Of a DNA stretch of 64,000 nt, positions 48,984 to 58,839 are shown in pieces. Made by a program: the position numbers and the translations under genes. The notes beneath the pieces were generated by a model. The model searched no databases, had not been told where the DNA came from, and saw nothing but the letters and a program-made list of their open reading frames with translations. The stretch's first letter is position 1, and every line of letters begins with the position of its first letter. Source of the DNA: Sphingobium sp. (lineage in GTDB: Bacteria; Pseudomonadota; Alphaproteobacteria; Sphingomonadales; Sphingomonadaceae); NCBI GenBank assembly GCA_003248935.1, contig QFQF01000002.1:1-64000 (forward strand), in the 5' to 3' direction.

Positions 48984-50669
48984 CTATTTCTTCGCCCGGG
49001 CGGCCTTCGGCGCGAAGGTGTCGCCGAAGAAGTCACCCTGATACCAGAGCGGCGGCGTGTCGCTGTCCGCCATGGCGAGCGTGATGCGGTAGTTCGCCTC
49101 GGCAAAGCGGGCGCCCGCCTGCCAGTCGATCTTCTGGTTCATGTCGTCGCTGGGATGGTGGTAGGGTCCGGCGAGGAACGCCTCCCACGCCTTCTCCCCG
49201 CCATTGGCGTAGCCGGTGGCCAGGAACACGGCGGGCACGCCCTGTTTCACGAACATGTAGTGGTCCGACCGCACGAAGATGCCCTCCTGCGGCATCGGGT
49301 CGGGCGACAGCTTGAGGCCCATCGGCGCCACTGCCTTCGCCACCGTCTCGCCCAGGGTCGAGTGGTCGGCGCCGAATGCGATCACATCGGTGAACGGGTA
49401 GAGCAAGAGAGGCATGTCGAGGTCGACATTGCCGACCATCTTCCCCGCGGCGATGCCGGGGTGGCGGGCGAAATAGTCGGCGCCCAGCAGCCCTTTCTCC
49501 TCGCCGGTCGACGCGACGAAAATGATCGAGCGGCGCGGCTTGCGCGGCGCGGCCGCCATCGCCCGCGCGACCTCCAGCATCGTCGATACGCCCGCCGCAT
49601 TGTCGAGCGCGCCGTTGTTGATCCGGTCCGCGTCCGGCTTGTCGCCGGGTTTTGGCGGTGTGATGCCGATATGGTCGAGATGGGCGGAGAGGATGACATA
49701 TTCGTCCTTCAGCGCCGGGTCGGAGCCGGGCAGGATCGCCGCGACATTGGGGCTCGTCACCCGCTTCGCACGGCTTTCCAGCATTACGCGTGCGCTGGTC
49801 TTCAGCGCGAAACCCTTCGGACGACCACCGGGGCGGTCGGCTTCCTTGAGGATGGAGGCGACGCTGCGCGGCGCACCGGCGAAGGCGGCGTCGATCGCCG
49901 GAGTGTTCAGGTTGCCGAGCGCGCGGATGCCCGGCGCCTGCTCGAACGGCTTGCCGTCGGTGTCGACCCAGGCGAAATCGGGTTCATCGGCGAAGTGGAC
50001 CATACGCTCCCATGGGCGCGCCTTCATCGCCTGGATCGTGGCGATGGTGAGCATGCCGATCGCGCCATGCGCCTGTGCCGCCTGCTGCTTGGTCGCGCTC
50101 GCATGCGCGCCTTCCTCGCTCGGCATGCCCTTCGGGAAGCCGCGCAGGGCGACGACGATCTTCCCCTTCACGTCCAGCCCGGCATAGTCGTTGATGCCGA
50201 GCCGCGCATTGTCGATGCCGTAGCCGACGAAGACCAGCGGCGCGGACACGTCAATATGTTGGTCCAGCGGGCGCAGGTCGATGAGGACATCGGTGCCGTG
50301 CGCCCAGCTCTTCATACCCGCAGGGCCGGTGATGGCGATGCTGCCGGGCGTAGCGGTCCGGTCGGTCTGCTGGAAGGTGATCTGCTGGAGCCAGCCCGGT
50401 GTCCCGTCTGCGCCGGCGTCGCCCGCCGGAGTCAGCCCGTAGGCGGCGAAGCGGCTGGCGACATAGCGTACGGCGATCTCGTGCCCGACGCTGCCGGTAT
50501 CGCGCCCCTCAAGCAGGTCGTCGGCGAGGAACGCGACGTTCGCACGGAAATCCTGCGCCGTGAAGGTCGGCGCGGCGGTGGACGCGGGATCGTCGGCCTG
50601 CGCGGCGCCGGGCAGCAGCAGGGCAAGGGAAAGGGCGGCGAACGCAACGCCCGGACGGATGGAGGTCAT
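48984..50669 (-). CDS. M28-family zinc aminopeptidase, secreted
   Basis: A 561-residue exported peptidase with signal peptide (GVAFAALSLALLLPGAAQA). A protease-associated (PA) domain lies at about residues 140-290, then the M28 core with two-zinc ligands: His/Asp in LSAHLDHIG, Asp in NNGALDNAAGVST, Glu pair in TGEEKGLLGADYF, Asp in NVDLDMP and His in GPYHHPSDD. It cleaves N-terminal amino acids from peptides in the periplasm or outside. The start at 50669 fits the signal peptide; the longer frame upstream overlaps the divergent M16 gene region. Confidence 0.9.
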   Translation of the reverse strand: MTSIRPGVAFAALSLALLLPGAAQADDPASTAAPTFTAQDFRANVAFLADDLLEGRDTGSVGHEIAVRYVASRFAAYGLTPAGDAGADGTPGWLQQITFQQTDRTATPGSIAITGPAGMKSWAHGTDVLIDLRPLDQHIDVSAPLVFVGYGIDNARLGINDYAGLDVKGKIVVALRGFPKGMPSEEGAHASATKQQAAQAHGAIGMLTIATIQAMKARPWERMVHFADEPDFAWVDTDGKPFEQAPGIRALGNLNTPAIDAAFAGAPRSVASILKEADRPGGRPKGFALKTSARVMLESRAKRVTSPNVAAILPGSDPALKDEYVILSAHLDHIGITPPKPGDKPDADRINNGALDNAAGVSTMLEVARAMAAAPRKPRRSIIFVASTGEEKGLLGADYFARHPGIAAGKMVGNVDLDMPLLLYPFTDVIAFGADHSTLGETVAKAVAPMGLKLSPDPMPQEGIFVRSDHYMFVKQGVPAVFLATGYANGGEKAWEAFLAGPYHHPSDDMNQKIDWQAGARFAEANYRITLAMADSDTPPLWYQGDFFGDTFAPKAARAKK

Positions 50670-50850
50670 GTGGGGATGGTCCTTTCCAGGATCTGGTCGT
50701 GGCCGGTATCGCGGCAATGGCGCGACCCTGACTCCTCGCAGGCGGACTGTCCAGCCGAAAGCGTATTGCACGGCTATAACGCCGCGACTATCCTGCCCGC
50801 CTTCCCCGGACCGCGTCGCCGGTCCGCACGCTCTGGCAGAGGACCCCCGC

Positions 50851-53715
50851 ATGTTCCGATCGATCGCCCTTGGCCTTGCCGCCTCGACCCTCGCCTTGTC
50901 GACTGGGCTGGCCGCGCCGCTGGTTCCCGCGGCCTTCGCCAGGGAGGCGCAGCCCGCGCCGATCTCGGAACTGGTGAAGGCGATCGATATTCCGCATGAG
51001 GAATTCAAGTTGAAGAACGGCCTGCGGGTCATCGTGTCGACCGACCGCAAGGCGCCGATCGTCGCGGTGTCCGTCTGGTACCATGTCGGGTCGCGCTATG
51101 AACCGGCGGGCAAGACCGGATTTGCCCATCTGTTCGAGCATCTGATGTTCTATGGCTCCGAGAACGCCGACGGCCCGTTCTTCGCGCGGCTGGAGGACAT
51201 CGGCGCGACCGACTGGAACGGCACGACATGGTTCGACCGCACCAATTATTTCGAGACGGTGCCGACCGGCGCGCTCGACCGCGCGCTGTTCCTGGAAGCG
51301 GACCGGATGGGCCACCTGCTGGGCGCGGTGACGCAGGTGAAGCTCGATACCCAGCGCGGCGTCGTCCAGAACGAGAAACGGATGGGGGAGAACAACCCCT
51401 ATGGCCTCGTCGAATATGCGCAACTGGCCGCGCTGTTCCCGGACGGGCACCCCTATCGCCACTCGACGATCGGATCGATGGCGGACCTGAACGCCGCCAG
51501 CCTGGACGACGTGAAGACCTGGTTCCGCACCCATTACGGCCCCAACAATGCCGTCATCGTGCTGGCGGGCGACATCGACGTGCCGACCGCGAAGGCGAAG
51601 ATGGAGAAATGGTTCGGTGCGATCCCGGCGGGCCCCGCGCCCACGGACGTCGACGCGGGCGTCCCGACCCTGCCGGCCGATGTCGAGAAGGTGATGAAGG
51701 ACAATGTCGCGACCGTGCGGCTGTACCGCAACTGGGTCGTCCCGGGCATCAACGGCGCGGACCTGCCGCTGCTCGACCTGTCCATGTCGATCTTCGGCGG
51801 CCTTGCCTCCTCGCGCCTCGACAATGTGCTGGTGCGGCAGGACAAGACGGCGGTCGGCGTCAGCGCCAGCATCCAGACGTTCGAGAAGGTGAGCCTGGCC
51901 GAGATCACCGTCGACGTGAAGCCGGGCGCCGACCCGGTCGCGGTGGGCAAGCGGCTCGACGCGCTGCTCGCCGACTATCTTGCGAAGGGGCCGACCGCCG
52001 ATGAGGTGACGCGGGCCGCGACGCGCGTGATGTCCGGAACGATCGGCGGCCTGGAGCAGGTCGGCGGCCAGACCGGCAAGGCCGTGACGCTGGCCGAGGG
52101 CGCGGTCTATTCGAACGATCCCGACAGGTATCGCAAGGACCTCGCCGCCTATGCCGCCGCCACGCCGGAGACGGTGGGCGCGGCCGCGCGCACATGGTTC
52201 GGCCGCCCCGTGCTGCGCCTGACGGTCGAACCGGGCGAACGGTCGGCGGCGGACAACGCGCTGGCCGGCAACGTCACGCGGCATCCGGCCTATTTCCGCG
52301 ACCCCAAGCAGGGCGGGGCACCCGCGCCGGCCACCCCGGCGCCGCCGCCGACGAAGATCGAGCAGCCGCCGATCCAGCCGGTCGCCGATCTCGACTTCCC
52401 CGCCGTCGAGCACGCGAAGCTGTCGAACGGCATCCCTGTCGTGTTCGCCCGCCGCGACGCCGTGCCGACGGTGCGGGTCGCCGTATCCTTCGATGCGGGC
52501 AATGCCGCCGACGACAAGGCGAAGCTGGGCACCGGCGCGCTGATGACCGCCCTGATCGACGAGGGGACGAAGACCCGCAATTCGATCCAGATCGCCGAGG
52601 AACAGGAGCGGCTGGGCGCATCGATCGACGCGCGCAACGCGATGGATACGACCAATATCGGACTCTATGCGCTGAAACCCAATCTGGGCGCGTCGCTCGA
52701 CCTGCTGGCCGACGTGGTGCAGCACCCGGCCTTCGCGCCCGGAGAGGTGGAGCGGCTGCGCGGGCAGTTGCTGGCGAAGATCGCGGCGGAGAAGACCGAT
52801 CCGATGGGCCTTGCCCAGCGTCTGCTGCCCCCGATGCTCTATGGCCCGGCGCATCCTTATGGCGTGCCGTTCACCGGTTCGGGCGAGGAGACGGGCGTGA
52901 AGGCGGTGACCCGCGACGACCTGGTCGCGTTCCATTCCAGATGGATCCGGCCGGACAATGCCACCATCTTCGCGACCGGTGACACGACGCTTGCGGAGCT
53001 GCTGCCGGAACTGGAGAAGCGCTTCGGCAAGTGGAAGGCGCCCGCAACCGCCAAGGGCACGAAGCTGTTCCGCATGGACAGGATGCTGCGGCCTGCGAAG
53101 ATCGTGCTGGTCGACAAGCCGCAGAGCCCGCAGTCGATGATCCTCGCCGGTCTGCTGACGCCGGTGAAGGGCACGGACAATCCGCTGACCCTGATCACCG
53201 CCAATGAGGTGATGGGCGGCAGCACGACGTCCCGCCTGATCATGGACCTGCGCGAGACGAAGGGCTGGGCCTATTATGCGGCGACGGCGCTGCCGGGTGT
53301 CAAGGAGACGATCCCGCTGTTCCTCTATGCCCCGGTGCAGACCGACAAGACGGGAGAGTCGATCGCGGCCGCCCGCGACGACCTGAAGACCTTCCTCACG
53401 ACGAAGGGCGTGACGGAGGCAGAGCGGAATCAGACGATCAACGGCCAGATACTCTCCCTGCCCGGCAGCTTCGAGACGTCGGGCGACCTGCTCGGCGCGA
53501 TGATGCGCAACACCACGCTCGGCCGCCCCGACAATTATTATGCGACGCTGCCCAACCGGTATCGCGCGATGACCGTCGCGGAGATGGACAAGGCCGCGCG
53601 GGAGGCGGTTGATCCGTCCCGGCTGGTATGGGTCGTGATCGGCGACGCGAAGCTGGTGAAGCCGCAGCTTGACGGCCTGGGCCTGCCGGTCGAAATGGGG
53701 AGCGTCGGAGAATAA
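50851..53715 (+). CDS. M16-family zinc peptidase, two-domain
   Basis: A 954-residue exported pitrilysin-like protease with signal peptide (ALGLAASTLALSTGLAAPL). The first half has the inverted zinc motif HxxEH as FAHLFEHLMFYG and the distant Glu in RGVVQNEKRMGENNP. The second half (from about residue 520, after a Pro/Ala linker) is a catalytically silent M16 domain (KLSNGIPVVFARRDAVPTV). Such proteins degrade peptides in the periplasm. Divergent from the M28 gene with about 180 nt between. Confidence 0.92.
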   Translation: MFRSIALGLAASTLALSTGLAAPLVPAAFAREAQPAPISELVKAIDIPHEEFKLKNGLRVIVSTDRKAPIVAVSVWYHVGSRYEPAGKTGFAHLFEHLMFYGSENADGPFFARLEDIGATDWNGTTWFDRTNYFETVPTGALDRALFLEADRMGHLLGAVTQVKLDTQRGVVQNEKRMGENNPYGLVEYAQLAALFPDGHPYRHSTIGSMADLNAASLDDVKTWFRTHYGPNNAVIVLAGDIDVPTAKAKMEKWFGAIPAGPAPTDVDAGVPTLPADVEKVMKDNVATVRLYRNWVVPGINGADLPLLDLSMSIFGGLASSRLDNVLVRQDKTAVGVSASIQTFEKVSLAEITVDVKPGADPVAVGKRLDALLADYLAKGPTADEVTRAATRVMSGTIGGLEQVGGQTGKAVTLAEGAVYSNDPDRYRKDLAAYAAATPETVGAAARTWFGRPVLRLTVEPGERSAADNALAGNVTRHPAYFRDPKQGGAPAPATPAPPPTKIEQPPIQPVADLDFPAVEHAKLSNGIPVVFARRDAVPTVRVAVSFDAGNAADDKAKLGTGALMTALIDEGTKTRNSIQIAEEQERLGASIDARNAMDTTNIGLYALKPNLGASLDLLADVVQHPAFAPGEVERLRGQLLAKIAAEKTDPMGLAQRLLPPMLYGPAHPYGVPFTGSGEETGVKAVTRDDLVAFHSRWIRPDNATIFATGDTTLAELLPELEKRFGKWKAPATAKGTKLFRMDRMLRPAKIVLVDKPQSPQSMILAGLLTPVKGTDNPLTLITANEVMGGSTTSRLIMDLRETKGWAYYAATALPGVKETIPLFLYAPVQTDKTGESIAAARDDLKTFLTTKGVTEAERNQTINGQILSLPGSFETSGDLLGAMMRNTTLGRPDNYYATLPNRYRAMTVAEMDKAAREAVDPSRLVWVVIGDAKLVKPQLDGLGLPVEMGSVGE

Positions 53716-53759
53716 GGGGCGCACGGCCCCGGACACGATACGGGATCGCGGAGACAGAT

Positions 53760-54062
53760 ATGGCGAAAGTGGATGGCGTCTACGAATGCGTAACGAAGAC
53801 GCCGCTGGGTGATCAGCAGAGCGTGTTCACGGTGGTGACCAAGGGCAACAGCTTCCACGGTACCAATGCCGGGCCGCTCGGTTCGCTCGACGTCAAGGAC
53901 GGCGTGGTCGACGGCAACCGGCTGACCTGGAAGATGGAGATGACCATGCCGATGCCGATGGTCCTCGACGCCGAGGCGGTCATCGAGGGGGATGCGCTGA
54001 CCGGCTCCATCCAGCTCGGCGCGTTCGGTACGGCGGCGATGACAGGCAAGCGGCGGAGCTGA
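53760..54062 (+). CDS. Conserved small beta-rich protein
   Basis: A 100-residue cytoplasmic protein, predicted all-beta with repeated glycine turns (VDGVYECVTKTPLGDQQSVF; NSFHGTNAGPLGSLDVKDG; WKMEMTMPMPMVLDAEAVI; TGSIQLGAFGTAAMTGKRRS). It resembles short sphingomonad proteins of unknown function. ATG 53760 follows GGAG with about 6 nt. It lies 44 nt after the M16 gene and could share its transcript. A strong terminator follows. Confidence 0.75.
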   Translation: MAKVDGVYECVTKTPLGDQQSVFTVVTKGNSFHGTNAGPLGSLDVKDGVVDGNRLTWKMEMTMPMPMVLDAEAVIEGDALTGSIQLGAFGTAAMTGKRRS

Positions 54063-54110
54063 GGGCGGGGGCGCAAGCCCGTCCGGGCGGCATTCGAGAC
54101 CGGCCTTACA

Positions 54111-54148
54111 GAAAAAGCCCGCAGGTCGCGTGACCTGCGGGCTTTTTC
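54111..54148. terminator. Bidirectional Rho-independent terminator
   Basis: A perfect 17-bp stem GAAAAAGCCCGCAGGTC / GACCTGCGGGCTTTTTC with a 4-nt loop. The T-tract on each strand serves both the plus-strand small gene and the minus-strand pal. Confidence 0.92.
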
Positions 54149-54170
54149 TTACCCCTGTGGGCAACGTCGC

Positions 54171-54677
54171 TTACTGGACGACGACGGTCACCGCGCGGCG
54201 GTTCTGGGCCCAGGCGGCTTCATCCGAACCGAGGGCGGCCGGACGCTCCTTGCCGTAGCTGATCGTGGTCAGGCGGCTGGGATCGATGCCGATCGAGGCA
54301 AGATAGTTCTTCGCGGCGTTGGCGCGCTTCTCGCCCAGGGCGAGGTTGTAGTCGCGCGTGCCGCGCTCGTCGGCGTGTCCTTCGATCGTGACGCGCACGG
54401 ACGGGTTCGCCTGCAGCCACTGGGCCTGGCTCTGCAGCGTCTGCTGGTCCGAGGAGTCGACGTCGAACTGGTCGGTGTCGAAGAAGATGCGGTCGGAGGA
54501 GACGCTGGCGAGGAAGTCCTCCTGGCTGCCCTTGACCGGACCCGAGGGAGCCGGCGGTGCCGTCTCGGTCACCGTCTCGGCGGGGGCGGGGGGCAGGGCC
54601 TCCGGCGGCTTCTTCGAGCAGGCGGCGAGCGCCACGATGGCGGTCGCCATCAGCAGGGTACGGGACGTCGCTTTCAT
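54171..54677 (-). CDS. pal: Peptidoglycan-associated lipoprotein Pal
   Basis: A 168-residue outer-membrane lipoprotein: signal peptide with lipobox LAAC, Pro/Ala-rich linker, then an OmpA-like peptidoglycan-binding domain (FFDTDQFDVDSS; VTIEGHADERGTRDYNLALG; RLTTISYGKERP). ATG 54677 is preferred since GGAG lies upstream. It is the last gene of the Tol-Pal cluster, followed by a strong terminator. Confidence 0.95.
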   Translation of the reverse strand: MKATSRTLLMATAIVALAACSKKPPEALPPAPAETVTETAPPAPSGPVKGSQEDFLASVSSDRIFFDTDQFDVDSSDQQTLQSQAQWLQANPSVRVTIEGHADERGTRDYNLALGEKRANAAKNYLASIGIDPSRLTTISYGKERPAALGSDEAAWAQNRRAVTVVVQ

Positions 54678-54803
54678 GTTTTTCTCCATTTTACGGGGCC
54701 ACGCGAGCGCCTGGACCCGACTTCACCAAAAAAGCCTTCCGCTTATTCGTTACGCTGTCAAGATGAATGGGTTCCATTCTTCCTGAAAATACTGTCGCAA
54801 ATC

Positions 54804-56141
54804 TTAAGGCAGCAGCGGGCCCCAGGCCGGATCGGAGCCGCTGAGCGGCGTCGGGATGCGGCGCTCGTTCACGCCGGTCAGGTCCACCTGCCACACCTGG
54901 CTGGTGCCGTTGCGGCCGGGGCTGGACCGGAAGAACTGGAGCACGCGGCCGTTGGGCGACCAGGTCGGCTGTTCGTCCTGCCAGCCGTTTGTCAGGATGC
55001 GCTCATTGTCGCCGCCGGGCGTCATGACCGCGATCTTGAAGTCGCCGGAGATCTTCGTGAAGGCGATGAGGTCGCCGCGCGGGCTCCACTCGGGCGTCGC
55101 ATAGCGGCCGCCGCCATGGCTGATCCGCTGCTGGCCCGAGCCGTCGGCGTTCATCACATAGATCTGCTGCGAGCCGGACCGGTCGCTCTCGAACACGATC
55201 TTCGACCCGTCGGGCGAGTAGCTGCCGCCGACGTCGATCGCCGGGGAGTTGGTGAGGCGCACGGGCGAACCGCCCGCCGAGGGCACGCGGTAGATGTCGG
55301 TGTTGCCCGCGACGGCCATCGAGAAGAGGATGTAGCGGCCGTCGGGCGACCAGCGCGGCGCGAAGGTCGCGTTGCTGCTCTCCGTCACCAGCCGCTGGCG
55401 GCCGGTGCCGATGTCGTAGATGAAGATGCGGACGCGCTGTCCGACATAGCTCACATAGACGATCGACTTGTAGTCCGGCGAGAAGCGCGGGGTCAGCGCG
55501 ATCGACTGGCCGTTCGTGATGAAGCGGTGGTTGGCGCCGTCCGAATCCATGATGGCGAGGCGCTTGACGCGATTGTCCTTCGGTCCGCTCTCCGCGATGT
55601 AGGCGATACGGCTGTCGAAGAACGGGCTTTCGCCGGACAGGCGGGCATAGATGGCGTCGGCGCACTTGTGCGCGGCGCGGCGCCAGTCGCCGGGCGCCAC
55701 GACATAGCCCTGGCGGGTCAGTTCGGTCTTCAGCGCGACGTCATAGAGGTAGCAGCCGACCGTGATGTCGTTGTCGCCGCCCGCCGAACGGACGAAGCCC
55801 TGAACCAGCGCCTGCGTGTTCATCGAGGCCCAGTGTTCATATTGCGGGAAGGTGACTTCCGGCACGGTCACGGCCTTCACCCCGGCCGGGCCGATCGGCT
55901 CGAACAGGCCCGAGCCCTTGAGGTCGGAGGCGATCACTTCCGCGATCTTGCGGCCCAGTTCGGTCGTGTTGCCGGCGGGCGTCACGACCGCCTGCTGCGC
56001 GGGCATGGCGGGGACGGCGATGCGCAGGCTGGACGCGCTTTCGTCCGTCACGTCGACGCTGAGCTGCGCGTCGGCGGAAACCGTCATCAGCGCCAGCGTG
56101 GCGGTTGCCGCAAGGGCGATCCTCTTGAACATGCGGGTCAT
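54804..56141 (-). CDS. tolB: Tol-Pal system periplasmic protein TolB
   Basis: A 445-residue periplasmic protein with signal peptide (IALAATATLALMTVSADA), an N-terminal alpha/beta domain and a six-bladed TolB beta-propeller with repeats of the type SPDGRYILFSM, SPDGSKIVFESDRSGSQQIY and WSPRGDLIAFTK. It links TolA to Pal during cell constriction. Its ATG overlaps tolA's TGA by ATGA. Confidence 0.96.
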   Translation of the reverse strand: MTRMFKRIALAATATLALMTVSADAQLSVDVTDESASSLRIAVPAMPAQQAVVTPAGNTTELGRKIAEVIASDLKGSGLFEPIGPAGVKAVTVPEVTFPQYEHWASMNTQALVQGFVRSAGGDNDITVGCYLYDVALKTELTRQGYVVAPGDWRRAAHKCADAIYARLSGESPFFDSRIAYIAESGPKDNRVKRLAIMDSDGANHRFITNGQSIALTPRFSPDYKSIVYVSYVGQRVRIFIYDIGTGRQRLVTESSNATFAPRWSPDGRYILFSMAVAGNTDIYRVPSAGGSPVRLTNSPAIDVGGSYSPDGSKIVFESDRSGSQQIYVMNADGSGQQRISHGGGRYATPEWSPRGDLIAFTKISGDFKIAVMTPGGDNERILTNGWQDEQPTWSPNGRVLQFFRSSPGRNGTSQVWQVDLTGVNERRIPTPLSGSDPAWGPLLP

Positions 56142-57004
56142 TGCGAGAGCCTCTTGTCGAAGGTGAGCCGGAGAGATTTCCAGCCGTCATAGAGATCGGC
56201 GGGGAGCTTGAACGGGGCCGCAAGGCGCACGGCCTTCACGGCATTTTCCTGGTGACGCTGAACGAGGGTGCGGTTGCTGGCGTTCTGGCCGTTGGTCTCG
56301 ATCACCTCCGGCGTGCCGGCCAGCGAGCCGTCCTTGTTCAGTTCGACCGCGACGACGGTGCGCAGCAGTTCGGCGTCCGCGCCCGTGGGCGCCTGCCAAT
56401 AGGGTTTGAGCTGACGCCGCAGTTCCGCGTCCAGCGCCGCCTTCTGCGCCGGACCGACGGATGTGGCGGGGGGCGTCGCCGCCGCTTTCTTCGCCGGTGC
56501 CTCGCTCTGGATGCCCTTCAGGAAATCCTTGCCGAGCAGGGAGCCGCGCGGCCGGTCGGTCTTGCCCTTGCCGGTCGTGGTGGCGGGCTTTTCCTTCTCG
56601 GTCTTCGGTTTTTCCCTGGGCTTGGTCGGGGCGGCGGGCTTTGGTGGTTCCGGTTTCGGCTTGGGCTTGGGAACCGGCTTCTCCGCCTCCGTCGCCTTTT
56701 TCGGCGGCGCGGGCTTGGGCGGAGGCGGGGCGGGGGCCACGTCCTCCTGTGGCTCGGGCTGCGGCGCGGGCGCGGCCTCCTCCGTCGGTCCCTTGTCGGG
56801 CGCTTCGCTCGGCGGCGGCGGCTCGGTCGAGATACGCGGCGCCATCGAATGCAGCGCGACCTCGTCCACCATCGACACGTCGATCGGCGGCGAGTTCAGC
56901 TTGAGCGGGTTGGGCGTGGCGAGGAAGGTGGTCGACAGCAGGCCGAACAGCAGCACATGCGCCGCGCTCGCTATGCCCAGGCCGATCTTTTCCGTCCGTT
57001 CCAT
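56138..57004 (-). CDS. tolA: Cell-envelope TolA-like energy-transducing protein
   Basis: A 288-residue protein with one N-terminal membrane helix (IASAAHVLLFGLLSTTFLA), a long central Pro/Lys/Glu-rich stalk (PKPKPKPEPPKP and KPREKPKTEKEKP) instead of the Ala-rich coil of E. coli TolA, and a TonB-like C-terminal domain (ELRRQLKPYWQAPTGADAEL). It spans the periplasm and carries proton-motive energy from TolQR to TolB/Pal. It lies 24 nt after tolR. Confidence 0.9.
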   Translation of the reverse strand: MERTEKIGLGIASAAHVLLFGLLSTTFLATPNPLKLNSPPIDVSMVDEVALHSMAPRISTEPPPPSEAPDKGPTEEAAPAPQPEPQEDVAPAPPPPKPAPPKKATEAEKPVPKPKPKPEPPKPAAPTKPREKPKTEKEKPATTTGKGKTDRPRGSLLGKDFLKGIQSEAPAKKAAATPPATSVGPAQKAALDAELRRQLKPYWQAPTGADAELLRTVVAVELNKDGSLAGTPEVIETNGQNASNRTLVQRHQENAVKAVRLAAPFKLPADLYDGWKSLRLTFDKRLSQ

Positions 57005-57028
57005 CCGGTTCGCCTATTGTCCCAATTC

Positions 57029-57520
<492 letters not shown>

Positions 57521-58228
57521 TTACTTCTGCGCCTCCAGCTCGCGGCTCAGCATCGCGTAGAAGCTGTCGGCGAAGCGGTGGAGCTTTGCCTCCAGCCGGT
57601 TGATGCCGTGGGAGAAGCGGTTGTAGGCGATGACCGCCGGGATGGCCGCGAACAGGCCGATGGCGGTCGCGAACAGCGCCTCCGCAATGCCCGGCGCCAC
57701 GACTGCGAGGCTGCTGTTCTGTTCCGCCGCGATCGAGGTGAAGGCGCGCATGATGCCCCAGACGGTGCCGAACAGCCCGACGAACGGCGCCACGGAGCCG
57801 ACGGTCGCCAGCACGTTCAGCCGGTCGGACAGGATGTCGACCTCCGTCGCCGACGCGCTGCTCATCGCGGTCGAGAGGCGGTCGCGCGTCCCTTCGCGGT
57901 CGATGTCCTTCGCGGCGGTGGAGCGGCGCCACTCCGTGACGCCCGCCGCCATGATCTTGGCGCTGGGCAGATCGGCCTTCGACCGGCTCTCGAAGAAGCG
58001 GTCGATATCCTCCGTCCGCCAGAAATCCTTTTCGAAGCTGTCGCAGCCCTTGCGGATCTTCGACAGCTTGAAGCCGAAGCTGATGATGATCGCCCAGGTC
58101 CAGATGCTGGCGAGCAGAAGGCCGAGCATCACGATCTTCACGACGATGTCCGCCTGAAGGAACAGGGCAAGCGGGGAGAGGGAGGCGGCGCCGGTGGCGA
58201 GGCTGGCGCTCGGGAGGGCGATAGTCAT
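57521..58228 (-). CDS. tolQ: TolQ (MotA/TolQ/ExbB family)
   Basis: A 235-residue inner-membrane proton-channel subunit with three membrane helices (IVMLGLLLASIWTWAIIISF; NVLATVGSVAPFVGLFGTVW; GLFAAIPAVIAYNRFSHG) and the conserved GTVWGIM after helix two. Operon with ybgC upstream (ATGA overlap) and tolR downstream. Confidence 0.95.
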   Translation of the reverse strand: MTIALPSASLATGAASLSPLALFLQADIVVKIVMLGLLLASIWTWAIIISFGFKLSKIRKGCDSFEKDFWRTEDIDRFFESRSKADLPSAKIMAAGVTEWRRSTAAKDIDREGTRDRLSTAMSSASATEVDILSDRLNVLATVGSVAPFVGLFGTVWGIMRAFTSIAAEQNSSLAVVAPGIAEALFATAIGLFAAIPAVIAYNRFSHGINRLEAKLHRFADSFYAMLSRELEAQK

Positions 58229-58743
58229 GGGTGGAAGTCTTCCCCTTGGCTGAGGCGCGTGAACAAGGCGATCCAGGCCGGTGGCTGCCGCCGTGGCCGG
58301 CCCTGGAGGGTGAGATAGGCGGCGGTGACGGTGCCTTCGGTCAGCACATCGTCGTCGCGCAGCACCGACTGGCTGATGGTGCAGGTGGCCGCGCCCACGG
58401 CGGTGACGGTGCTTCTGACCACAAGGTCGTCGTCGAGGCGCGCGGGCCGCCGGTAACGGATGGATACGTCCGCGACGGCATAGACGCCTTCGCCTGCATC
58501 CAGGTTCCCGCGCTGGTTGATGCCCGCCAGACGCAGCATGTCCGACCGCGCCCGCTCCATGTAGCGCAGATAGTTCGCATGATAGACGAGGCCCGACACG
58601 TCCGTGTCCTCGAAATAGACGCGGACGGGGAACAGGTGGACCGGGCCCGCGAAGACGCCGCCCACGGGCGATGGCCGGGCTGGCGCCATGTCGGGCGCCG
58701 GAGGCTGTATGCTGGCGGCGGCAGGCATGGGGCCTTTAACCAT
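58225..58743 (-). CDS. ybgC: YbgC-like acyl-CoA thioesterase
   Basis: A hotdog-fold thioesterase of about 172 residues. The active-site block VRVYFEDTDVSGLVYHANYL has the catalytic Asp, followed by the helix RYMERARSDMLRLAG. YbgC hydrolyses short acyl-CoA or acyl-ACP and is always the first gene of the tol-pal cluster. The start is uncertain between 58743 and 58728. A 20-30 residue Pro-rich N-terminal extension (QPPAPDMAPARPSPVGG) precedes the fold. Confidence 0.9.
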   Translation of the reverse strand: MVKGPMPAAASIQPPAPDMAPARPSPVGGVFAGPVHLFPVRVYFEDTDVSGLVYHANYLRYMERARSDMLRLAGINQRGNLDAGEGVYAVADVSIRYRRPARLDDDLVVRSTVTAVGAATCTISQSVLRDDDVLTEGTVTAAYLTLQGRPRRQPPAWIALFTRLSQGEDFHP

Positions 58744-58839
58744 GACGCGACTCGCAGGCAAAGCAAGAAATGACGCGCGCGAACCGATCGGGCGGCGCAA
58801 GGCTCGCTTTGTCTCCGCTGACGGCCGCTCTGCCAGCCG

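Noticed and set aside
50788..53736. Very long minus-strand open frame (982 codons) opposite the M16 peptidase
   Set aside because: It is a GC-driven shadow: composition is Arg/His/Gly-rich without any domain, while the plus strand encodes a complete M16 protein.
54375..56192. 600-codon plus-strand open frame opposite pal and tolB
   Set aside because: Antisense of conserved tol-pal genes with Arg/His-rich nonsense composition.
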